This document shows positions 1 to 5,551 of a DNA stretch of 6,808 nt, piece by piece. Numbering within the stretch: position 1 is the stretch's first letter; the number at the start of each line of letters is the position of its first letter. The stretch comes from JBOHTO01 sp050733695. GTDB taxonomy: Bacteria; Gemmatimonadota; Gemmatimonadetes; Gemmatimonadales; Gemmatimonadaceae. The notes beneath the pieces were generated by a model. That model worked only from the letters and a program-made list of their open reading frames with translations, was not told the DNA's origin and made no database searches. The position numbers and the translations under genes are program-made. The stretch is from positions 1 through 6,808 of the forward strand of contig JBOHTO010000117.1 of the NCBI GenBank assembly GCA_050733695.1. The letters are read 5' to 3'.

Positions 1-6
1 ATGCAG

Positions 7-26
7 CACATCACATCACGTCACAT
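7..26. repeat. Four-copy CACRT pentamer repeat upstream of pal
   Basis: Four tandem pentamers, CACAT, CACAT, CACGT and CACAT, sit directly upstream of the pal ribosome binding site. I see no clear -10/-35 pair around them. One forward frame closes at TGA 26-28 and another at TGA 45-47, the latter overlapping the pal ATG, so the stretch could also be the tail of an upstream gene. The window begins too late to decide. Confidence 0.5.
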
Positions 27-31
27 GAACT

Positions 32-36
32 GGGAG
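32..36 (+). promoter_or_regulatory. Ribosome binding site of pal
   Basis: GGGAG followed by AAAG lies seven bases before the ATG at 44. The spacing is ideal and fixes the pal start, which also begins a proper lipoprotein signal peptide. Confidence 0.8.
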
Positions 37-43
37 AAAGTCC

Positions 44-655
44 ATGACCCGCTTTTCGCGTCTCGCGCTGTCAATTCTCGCTGGCACGGTGGCAGTCGCC
101 GCCTGTCGCGATCCGGAGCCACCGGCGCCACCGCCCGCGCCTGTCATCAATGAGGACAGCATCGCACGGGAGCAGGCACGCCGCGATTCCATTGCGCGCG
201 CCGAGCAGATGCGCCGTGACTCGATCGCGAACCTCGAGCGCATGCGCCGCGACAGCATTGCGGCTGCCGAGGGCCGCCGCGCGGGCCTCCGCAACAGCAT
301 GACCGCCACGATCTATTTCGATTTCGATGAGTCGAGCATCGACGACCAGGCGCGCGCGACGCTGGAGTCCAAGCTGCCGATCCTGAACGCCAACGCGGGA
401 CTTCGGATCCGCGTTGCGGGCCACACCGACGAACGTGGGTCGGACGAATACAACCTCGCGCTGGGGCAGCGGCGCGCTGCCTCCGCCAAGCGGTTCCTCG
501 TGCAGCGCGGAATCGCTGAATCGCGGATCGAGACCGTGAGCTTCGGGGAGGAGCGGCCGGCCATGACCGGATCCGATGAGTCGGCCTATGCGCAGAACCG
601 CCGCGCGGAGTTCGAGATCATCTCGGGCGCAGACAACCTCATGCTGCCACAGTGA
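44..655 (+). CDS. pal: Peptidoglycan-associated lipoprotein Pal (OmpA-family)
   Basis: Pal anchors the outer membrane to peptidoglycan and is the outer-membrane end of the Tol-Pal complex, which pulls the envelope inward at division. Residues 1-20 are a signal peptide ending in the lipobox VAAC, so Cys21 should be lipidated. A proline-rich tether (about 24-33) follows, then a charged helix (about 37-79) with four DSIA repeats at 38, 48, 59 and 70. The OmpA C-terminal domain fills about 88-193: IYFDFDESSID at 90-100, GHTDERGSDEYN at 126-137, QRRA at 142-145 and QNRRAEFEI near the end. Asp129 and Arg144 are 15 residues apart, the spacing of the Asp/Arg pair that grips the diaminopimelate carboxylate in OmpA-type domains, so peptidoglycan binding looks intact. 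The 203-residue length is somewhat long for Pal because of the repeat helix. The stop overlaps the cpoB start, which supports the Tol-Pal assignment. TolB would be expected upstream. Confidence 0.95.
   Translation: MTRFSRLALSILAGTVAVAACRDPEPPAPPPAPVINEDSIAREQARRDSIARAEQMRRDSIANLERMRRDSIAAAEGRRAGLRNSMTATIYFDFDESSIDDQARATLESKLPILNANAGLRIRVAGHTDERGSDEYNLALGQRRAASAKRFLVQRGIAESRIETVSFGEERPAMTGSDESAYAQNRRAEFEIISGADNLMLPQ
155..268 (+). repeat. Hendecad (11-residue) coding repeat in the Pal linker
   Basis: Within pal, the pattern E-x-x-R-R-D-S-I-A recurs every 11 residues (DSIA at residues 48, 59 and 70, with a first copy at 38 one residue out of phase). At the DNA level this is an imperfect 33-base tandem repeat; synonymous differences (GACAGCATC, GATTCCATT, GACTCGATC) show that it is old and held at the protein level. 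Period 11 is typical of hendecad coiled coils. It would form a long helical stalk between the lipid anchor and the peptidoglycan-binding domain. Confidence 0.8.
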
Positions 656-1509
656 CGCACTGGTTACATCGCATCGCTCCGGTCGCCGTCATGGCGACCG
701 GAGCATGCTTTGCGACCCGGGAAGATGTCCGGGTGCTGCAGAACGACATCGGGATCGTCCGCGCCGAGATCGCCGAGTCGGACTCGCTGCGCCGTGTTCG
801 GATCGACTCGGTGATAAGCATGCTCGCGCGCGTGAGCGATTCACTGAGCGCGATGAACTGGCGCTTCACGACTTTCCAGGGCGAATCGCGCGAGGAGATG
901 TTCTCGCTGGGCCAGCAGTTGATCCAGATCCAGGAACTCACGGGCCAGAGTCAGCGACGCCTGCAGGAGTTGCGCGCATCGCTGGAGGAGAGGAGCAGAA
1001 TGGCCGCGGCCGAGGCGGCCGCCCAGGCCGCTGCCGCGCAGCAGATGGGACCGGCTGCCCCCGGTCCCGACAGCACGGCAGCCCCTCCCGGCGCAGCTGC
1101 CCCAGGTGCCCCGCCGCTCGGGTCGCCGGCCGGGCCGGGACCCAACGAGCTCTTACAGTTGGCGCTCGAGCAGCTCCGCCGCGGCAGCGCGTCCACGGCT
1201 AGGGTCGCGCTGGAGGACCTGCTCACGAAGTACCCCGATGCCGACATCGCCGGCGACGCGCAGTTCTATATTGCGGAGTCGTACGCGCAGGAGCAGCAGG
1301 CCGCCGCGGCGGACTCTGCCTATGCCCTGGTGCTCGAGCGGTATCCGGAATCCACCCGCGCACCCACGGCACTTTACAAGCGGGCACTTCTCGCCCGGGA
1401 TGCGGGTAGGATGCCGGAGGCGCGGGCGATGCTGGACGAGGTCGTCCGGCTCTATCCTCGCTCCGATGAGGCAGTGCTCGCTCGCGACATCCTCCGCACG
1501 CCGCAATAA
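652..1509 (+). CDS. cpoB: CpoB/YbgF-like Tol-Pal coordinator, TPR lipoprotein
   Basis: CpoB (YbgF) is a periplasmic TPR protein that links Tol-Pal constriction to septal peptidoglycan synthesis. Residues 1-18 make a short signal sequence ending in TGAC, so Cys19 is a probable but weak lipidation site; E. coli CpoB is not a lipoprotein. Residues about 23-117 are charged heptad-like helices, a likely coiled coil (the oligomerisation segment in CpoB). Residues 118-164 are an Ala/Pro/Gly linker. About 165-282 hold roughly three TPR units, each with a YP-type turn (TKYPDAD, ERYPEST, RLYPRSD). The GTG start at 652 overlaps the pal TGA as GTGA and has no Shine-Dalgarno sequence, so translation is probably coupled to pal. 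The only nearby in-frame ATG (691) would remove the signal sequence. Length (285 residues) and gene order fit the family. The exact orthology of lipidated TPR proteins is less certain than the TPR call itself. Confidence 0.85.
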   Translation: MTHWLHRIAPVAVMATGACFATREDVRVLQNDIGIVRAEIAESDSLRRVRIDSVISMLARVSDSLSAMNWRFTTFQGESREEMFSLGQQLIQIQELTGQSQRRLQELRASLEERSRMAAAEAAAQAAAAQQMGPAAPGPDSTAAPPGAAAPGAPPLGSPAGPGPNELLQLALEQLRRGSASTARVALEDLLTKYPDADIAGDAQFYIAESYAQEQQAAAADSAYALVLERYPESTRAPTALYKRALLARDAGRMPEARAMLDEVVRLYPRSDEAVLARDILRTPQ

Positions 1510-1510
1510 G

Positions 1511-1526
1511 CGCGTCCGAGGACGCG
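1511..1526 (+). promoter_or_regulatory. Perfect hairpin just after the cpoB stop
   Basis: CGCGTC and GACGCG pair perfectly around the tetraloop CGAG. The hairpin begins two bases after the cpoB TAA. No T-run follows (ACCAGC), so it does not look like an ordinary intrinsic terminator. It may instead be an mRNA stability or processing element, or part of the tatC translation control region. Confidence 0.55.
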
Positions 1527-1530
1527 ACCA

Positions 1531-1542
1531 GCGGGAGCCCGC
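1531..1542 (+). promoter_or_regulatory. tatC ribosome binding site inside a small hairpin
   Basis: The only good Shine-Dalgarno match for tatC, GGGAG at 1533-1537, lies seven bases before the ATG at 1545. The same bases form a perfect inverted repeat, GCGG-GAGC-CCGC (1531-1542), that would partly hide the ribosome binding site. A ribosome finishing cpoB at 1509 would approach and could open it, so coupling to cpoB is plausible. Confidence 0.55.
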
Positions 1543-1544
1543 AG

Positions 1545-2342
1545 ATGGCGCAGAAGGCCAATCAGGAGATGCCGTTCCTCGATCATCTCGAGGAGCTGCG
1601 CGGGCGCATGATCTGGATTCTGGGCGCCCTCGCTGTAGGTGTCGGCATCGCGTTCACTCTCATTGTTGGGGGGGTGGACGTGATCGGGATACTCATGCAG
1701 CCGATCGAGCCGCTGCTGCTGGGACAGAAGCTCGTCTACACGCATCCGAGCGATCCGTTCTGGATCGTCATGACGGCGTCCTTCGCCATCGGCTCGATGT
1801 TCGCCCTGCCCGTCATCCTGTATCAGGTGTGGGCGTTCCTTTCGCCCGCGCTGTACTCGCATGAGAAGCGCGTCGTCATCCCGGTCATCTTCGGCGCCAC
1901 GCTGCTCTTCCTCGCGGGCGCGGCCCTGTCGTTCTACGTCATCCTTCCGTTCACGCTCCGCTTCCTGCTGGGCTTCCAGACCGAGTCGCTCGCTCCCATG
2001 ATCACGGTGCGCGACTATTTCGGGTTCGCGATCAGCATGTCGCTCGCGCTGGGCGCCATCTTCGAGCTGCCGATCGCGATCGTCGCGCTCACGGCGCTCG
2101 GACTGGTGACGCCACAGTTGCTCAACAAGTATCGCAGGCACGCTGCCGTGCTGTGCATCGTGGCCGCGGCGTTCATCACGCCGGGGGCCGACCCCACATC
2201 GCTCTTCGTGATGACCATCCCGCTGTATCTCCTTTTTGAGGTGAGCGTGGGACTGTCGGTTCTGGTGTACCGCCGCAAGCTCAAGCGCGCCGCGGCAACG
2301 GCCGCCGCCGAGGAGGCGGAACAGTCGGAGGCTCGCGCGTGA
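1545..2342 (+). CDS. tatC: Twin-arginine translocase subunit TatC
   Basis: TatC is the polytopic inner-membrane subunit that recognises twin-arginine signal peptides and recruits TatA to export folded proteins. The family hallmarks are present: FLDHLEELR at 11-19; a periplasmic loop with HPSDPFW at 67-73; YQVWAFLSPALYSHEKR at 93-109; FGFAISMSLALGAIFELPI at about 159-177; and FITPGADPTSLFVMTIPLYLLFEVSV at about 210-235. Glu17, Glu107, Glu174 and Asp216 match, from memory, the conserved acidic residues of E. coli TatC (15, 103, 170 and 211). Six membrane helices can be traced. The C-terminus (about 243-265) is a Lys/Arg then Ala/Glu-rich cytoplasmic tail. The length of 265 residues is normal. 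No tatA or tatB is in the window, so those must be encoded elsewhere. The stop overlaps the lptD GTG as GTGA. A run of seven G at 1668-1674 lies in the coding sequence (Gly42-Gly43), but the frame is intact. Confidence 0.97.
   Translation: MAQKANQEMPFLDHLEELRGRMIWILGALAVGVGIAFTLIVGGVDVIGILMQPIEPLLLGQKLVYTHPSDPFWIVMTASFAIGSMFALPVILYQVWAFLSPALYSHEKRVVIPVIFGATLLFLAGAALSFYVILPFTLRFLLGFQTESLAPMITVRDYFGFAISMSLALGAIFELPIAIVALTALGLVTPQLLNKYRRHAAVLCIVAAAFITPGADPTSLFVMTIPLYLLFEVSVGLSVLVYRRKLKRAAATAAAEEAEQSEARA
2327..2331 (+). promoter_or_regulatory. Ribosome binding site of lptD inside tatC
   Basis: GGAGG lies in the last codons of tatC, seven bases before the GTG at 2339. This near-consensus site supports the GTG start over the later ATG at 2366. 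Together with the four-base overlap it suggests that tatC and lptD are co-translated from one message. Confidence 0.75.
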
Positions 2343-5311
2343 GACGGCTCGTTCTCGCGTTGCGCATGCTGCTCCTGGCGCTGCCTGCCGTCGCGGCGGC
2401 GGCTGTCGGTGCGGCCGGCCAGCAGACGGACACCGTGAGGGTGCCCGCGCCCGGCCGCGAAGCGGGCGACACGGCGGCGGTCGATACCACGGAGAAGCCC
2501 CTCGTCCAGTGGCTGGAGCCCGACTCGATCATGTCCGCTCTGCTGGCCCGCGACGACTACATGAAGACACGTTACCAGGCTGAGACGGTCGTGTTCGACG
2601 CGCGCGGCAACACGATCCTCCTGCGTGGCGATGCCGCCGTGCAGCGCGGGTCCAGCATCCTGGTCAGTGACACGATCATCTACAACGACTCCACACAGAT
2701 CGTGTACGCAAACGGCGACACGAGCGTGCTGCGCGACCCCGGTCGTGGCGAGGACGACCTGGTTGCGGCGCGAATCATCTACGACCTCCAGCTCAAGCGC
2801 GGACTCGTCACGGACGTGCGAACATCCGTCCAGAGCGGAGAACGCTGGTACGTGCACGCGCAGTCCGCCGCCCCGCAGCTCGCAGACTCCGCACTCGGGC
2901 AGCAGAGTGCGTTCTTTGGCCATGATGGCTCCATCACGAGCTGCGACCTCGCGGAGCCGCATTACCATTTTCAGGCGAGCGAGATCAAGGTCGTCACGAA
3001 GAACATTCTCGTGGCCCGCCCCGCGGTTCTGTACATCGGCGAGGTCCCGGTGATGTGGCTTCCGTTCATCTTCCAGGACATGCGCTCGGGCAGGCGCAGC
3101 GGGATACTGACGCCGCGCTTCGGACTGAGCGACATAGTCAGGAACAGCGCAACGTACCGGCGGCAGGTGGAGAACGTCGGCTACTACTTCGCGATCAGCG
3201 ACTACACGGATCTGGAACTCTCTCTCGACTGGCGCAGCGGTGCCGCGGGCGACGAGGCGGACCCGGGGTGGATGCGCTACAACGGCTCCTGGCGTTACGG
3301 CTGGCTCGACCGGTTCCTGCGCGGCTCCATGCGCGTGTCGCATCTGGGACTCAACTCCGGAGCATCGAACACGTCTGTCTCCTGGCAGCACCAGCAGGAC
3401 TTCTCGCTCACGAGCAGACTGTCGGCGAACATCAACTACATGACCAGCACGACAGTGCAGCGGCAGACGACGTTCAACGCGATCGAGCAACTCGCGGCGA
3501 TCTCGTCGCAGGTGAACTACTCCCAGCAGTTCGGCCCCGCACAGGTGAGCATCGGCGGGACGCGCAAGCAGTACGTGGGGCGCGAGCCCGTGGATCAGAC
3601 CTTCCCGACACTCAGCGTCTCCACCGGACCCCTCAACCTCGCGCCATGGCTGGTGTGGACACCGGGGCTCAACGTCAGCAACTCGCAGAGCTTCAACCTC
3701 GACCGCGCGGGAGGGATCGAGTTCCGTTTCTTCGAAGGGAGCGGCGGACTGCTGGACAGTACCCGCGTGGATCGCGACCAGCGCAACACGAGCATCAGTT
3801 TCAGCACGCCCCTGCAGATATTCGGTTTCCAGTGGAGCAACAGCTTCCAGTTCTCGGATGTCGCCAACGACTATCCGGAAAGCTTCGTTGTTGTCGATGT
3901 GCAGGACAGCTCGAAGAAGGACGTCCGCGTATTCGAGCGCACCTTCAGGACGTCGCTCGACTGGCAGACATCGTTCAGTCTCCCCCGGCTGTTCCAGGGC
4001 AACTGGAACGTCGTGCCGAGCGTCTCGCTGCAGAACGTGGCCCCTGGCAGCTTCTGGCTGCGCACGGAGCGAACAGGAGGCGAGTTCATACACCAGAGCA
4101 AACGCCCCAGCTACGGTCTCTCCATCTCGCCCACGTTCTTCGGGCTGATCCCCGGAATCGGAAGTTTCTCCCGCTTTCGTCACAAGATCGCGCCCCGCAT
4201 CAGCTACTCGTACGCCCCGGCCGCTGATGTGAGCGATGCATTCCTCTCGGCGCAGAATCAGTCCCGTGCAACGTATCTCGGCTCGCTGGCGCAGAATCGC
4301 GTCCAGCTCCATCTCTCGCAGGACATCGAGGCGAAGCTGCGCAGTCCATCGGATACGGCTCCCGATGGAGGGGAGAAGATCAAGCTGGTTTCGCTGGACT
4401 TCACACCTCTGAGCTACGATTTCGAGAGGGTACGCGAGGTGCGCGCGCGCGCGCGCGAGGCGGGACGCCCGACTCCCGGGGTGCTCGCGGGGTTCACGAG
4501 CGACAACTTCGCGTATACCGTCAACACCGATCTGCTTCCCGGCTTCCAGCTCAGGGTGAACTACTCCCTCTTCCAGGGGAGCACGCTCAGCGACACGGCG
4601 AGGTTCGATCCGTATCGTGAAGGGATAAGTGCATCGTTCTCATTGAATCGGAAGTCCAACCCGTTTGTCGTGGTCTCGCGAATATTCGGGAAGGCCGTGC
4701 CGGCCGAGGGTCCGGAGGAAACGATCGCCGAAGGTGAGGATGAGCAGTACGTTCGCGAAGTCGCGAACATGCCGATGCCGGGCGGAACGCGCGGCGCCGA
4801 CCGCTTCGTGATTCCCGACGCGGGAAAGGGCTGGAGCGCGAACTTCACTTTCAGCTCGGCCCGACAGCGACCGCCGGTCGGTGGGTCGGTCATCGTCTTC
4901 GACCCGACGGTCGAATGCGCGCCGCTTCTGGACACGAACCCCGGGCTGTACGATCTGTGTGTGGCGCGCAAGGAAGCGGAGGCGGCGCTCGGCGGACCGG
5001 ACTCGCTGTTCAACACTACGCCAGGCGCGGCGTTCATCAGACGTCCCGCCACCCGCACGCTGCAGTCCAGCTTCACCTTCAACCCCACGGCGAAGTGGTC
5101 GGCGCAGTGGCGCACTACCTATGACTTCATGGAGAAGGCATTCGCGAGCCACAGCGTATCGCTGCAGAGGGATCTGCATGACTGGCGTGCGATATTCGCC
5201 TTCTCGCAGGCGCCGAACGGGAACTTTGCGTTCAACTTCTTCATCTCGCTCAAGGCGGAACCCGATCTCAAGTTCGATTACAACCGCCGCAACTATCGCC
5301 GAAACCGCTGA
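2339..5311 (+). CDS. lptD: LPS-assembly outer-membrane protein LptD/OstA
   Basis: LptD is the outer-membrane barrel that, with LptE, places lipopolysaccharide in the outer leaflet. The start is a signal peptide (MRRLVLALRMLLLALP, cleavage probably in 22-27). An OstA/LptA-like jelly-roll follows at about 78-200 (AETVVFDARGNTILLRGDAAV at 81, then VSDTIIYND and ANGDTSVL). The LptD signature is clear: TSCDLAEPHYHF (Cys202), then VPVMWLPFIFQDMRSG at 236-251 and RRSGILTPRFG at 252-262. From there to the end the sequence alternates polar and apolar residues with many aromatics, as in a large beta-barrel. The C-terminus has RDLHDW at 944-949 and the strand FAFNFFISLKAEPDLKFDY. At 990 residues it is longer than E. 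coli LptD (about 780). Cysteines are few: Cys202, Cys860 and Cys874. Cys202 fits the position of E. coli Cys173, but the adjacent Cys-Cys pair of E. coli is replaced by two cysteines 14 positions apart. The gene ends a likely pal-cpoB-tatC-lptD operon. LptE is not visible here. Confidence 0.92.
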   Translation: MRRLVLALRMLLLALPAVAAAAVGAAGQQTDTVRVPAPGREAGDTAAVDTTEKPLVQWLEPDSIMSALLARDDYMKTRYQAETVVFDARGNTILLRGDAAVQRGSSILVSDTIIYNDSTQIVYANGDTSVLRDPGRGEDDLVAARIIYDLQLKRGLVTDVRTSVQSGERWYVHAQSAAPQLADSALGQQSAFFGHDGSITSCDLAEPHYHFQASEIKVVTKNILVARPAVLYIGEVPVMWLPFIFQDMRSGRRSGILTPRFGLSDIVRNSATYRRQVENVGYYFAISDYTDLELSLDWRSGAAGDEADPGWMRYNGSWRYGWLDRFLRGSMRVSHLGLNSGASNTSVSWQHQQDFSLTSRLSANINYMTSTTVQRQTTFNAIEQLAAISSQVNYSQQFGPAQVSIGGTRKQYVGREPVDQTFPTLSVSTGPLNLAPWLVWTPGLNVSNSQSFNLDRAGGIEFRFFEGSGGLLDSTRVDRDQRNTSISFSTPLQIFGFQWSNSFQFSDVANDYPESFVVVDVQDSSKKDVRVFERTFRTSLDWQTSFSLPRLFQGNWNVVPSVSLQNVAPGSFWLRTERTGGEFIHQSKRPSYGLSISPTFFGLIPGIGSFSRFRHKIAPRISYSYAPAADVSDAFLSAQNQSRATYLGSLAQNRVQLHLSQDIEAKLRSPSDTAPDGGEKIKLVSLDFTPLSYDFERVREVRARAREAGRPTPGVLAGFTSDNFAYTVNTDLLPGFQLRVNYSLFQGSTLSDTARFDPYREGISASFSLNRKSNPFVVVSRIFGKAVPAEGPEETIAEGEDEQYVREVANMPMPGGTRGADRFVIPDAGKGWSANFTFSSARQRPPVGGSVIVFDPTVECAPLLDTNPGLYDLCVARKEAEAALGGPDSLFNTTPGAAFIRRPATRTLQSSFTFNPTAKWSAQWRTTYDFMEKAFASHSVSLQRDLHDWRAIFAFSQAPNGNFAFNFFISLKAEPDLKFDYNRRNYRRNR
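4441..4455. repeat. GC dinucleotide run within lptD
   Basis: An uninterrupted alternating GC tract of 15 bases encodes part of VRARAREAGR, a loop-like charged stretch between barrel strands. Alternating GC is prone to slippage and Z-DNA formation. The reading frame is intact here. Confidence 0.9.
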
Positions 5312-5330
5312 CGTTCGGCTGATCCCGCGA

Positions 5331-5356
5331 CTGGGCGGCGTGACGCCGGCTTCCAG
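5331..5356 (+). terminator. Possible terminator hairpin after lptD
   Basis: Twenty bases after the lptD stop, CTGG and CCAG enclose a perfect inner stem CGGCG/CGCCG around TGA, with a small asymmetric internal loop. It is GC-rich and correctly placed to end the operon message. No T-run follows (GCGCGC), so it is not a classical intrinsic terminator. It could also protect the 3' end or sit in read-through mRNA to the next gene. Confidence 0.4.
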
Positions 5357-5402
5357 GCGCGCGTCGAAGGTGTACACTCCGGCTGTCCTATGCCTGTCCC
5401 CG

Positions 5403-5494
5403 TGAACGGACGGAGAAGCTGAGCCTCCGGGCGGAACCCGTTCAATGGCAATGGCTTGCGCCAGCGTTGGAATCGGTCCGGCGCATGCAACCGA
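5403..5494 (+). promoter_or_regulatory. Structured leader region before the FN3 lipoprotein gene
   Basis: Three inverted repeats follow one another in the 240-base gap. The first has an outer stem TGAACGG/CCGTTCA (5403-5409 with 5438-5444) holding an inner stem CGGAG/CTCCG (5411-5415 with 5425-5429). The second is TGGC-TTGC-GCCA at 5452-5463, which can extend through CAA/TTG. The third is TCGGT/ACCGA (5473-5477 with 5490-5494). I do not recognise a known riboswitch core and found no tRNA fold. A weak -10-like TACACT lies at 5373-5378 without a convincing -35. The rest of the gap is a pyrimidine-rich stretch with a run of seven C (5528-5534). Confidence 0.3.
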
Positions 5495-5542
5495 CCTGAG
5501 CAAAGGCGTTTCCCTCGAGCTCCCTTTCCCCCCCACACAGTC

Positions 5543-5546
5543 GGAG
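5543..5546 (+). promoter_or_regulatory. Ribosome binding site of the FN3 lipoprotein gene
   Basis: GGAG lies five bases before the ATG at 5552 and eleven before a second in-frame ATG at 5558. The spacing favours 5552. The frame is open further upstream to a TTG at 5456, but that extension would put 32 hydrophilic residues ahead of the lipoprotein signal and is unlikely to be used. Confidence 0.7.
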
Positions 5547-5551
5547 ATCAA

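Noticed and set aside
2339..2400. Twin-arginine export signal on LptD (starts MRRLVL next to tatC)
   Set aside because: The long, very hydrophobic core and the outer-membrane barrel nature point to Sec export and BAM insertion. Two arginines after Met are common in Sec signals.
3055..4227. 390-codon forward frame inside lptD
   Set aside because: It is a shifted frame within the LptD barrel. The translation is Arg/Gln/His-rich and lacks any motif, whereas the lptD frame has clear family signatures throughout.
2015..4312. 765-codon open frame on the minus strand across tatC and lptD
   Set aside because: It lies antisense to two clearly recognised genes. Its translation is rich in Arg, Ala, Glu, Val and His with no recognisable domain, as expected of a reverse-strand shadow of GC-rich coding DNA.
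5373..5378. TACACT as a -10 promoter box for the lipoprotein gene
   Set aside because: It matches only four of six consensus bases and has no credible -35 at the right distance, so it is mentioned but not called.
5403..5475. Possible tRNA, because GTTCAA occurs as in a T-loop
   Set aside because: No acceptor stem, D-arm or anticodon arm with proper spacing can be drawn around it.
5456..5551. N-terminal extension of the FN3 lipoprotein to an upstream TTG
   Set aside because: It would add 32 polar residues before a perfect lipoprotein signal peptide. The GGAG at 5543 points to the ATG at 5552.
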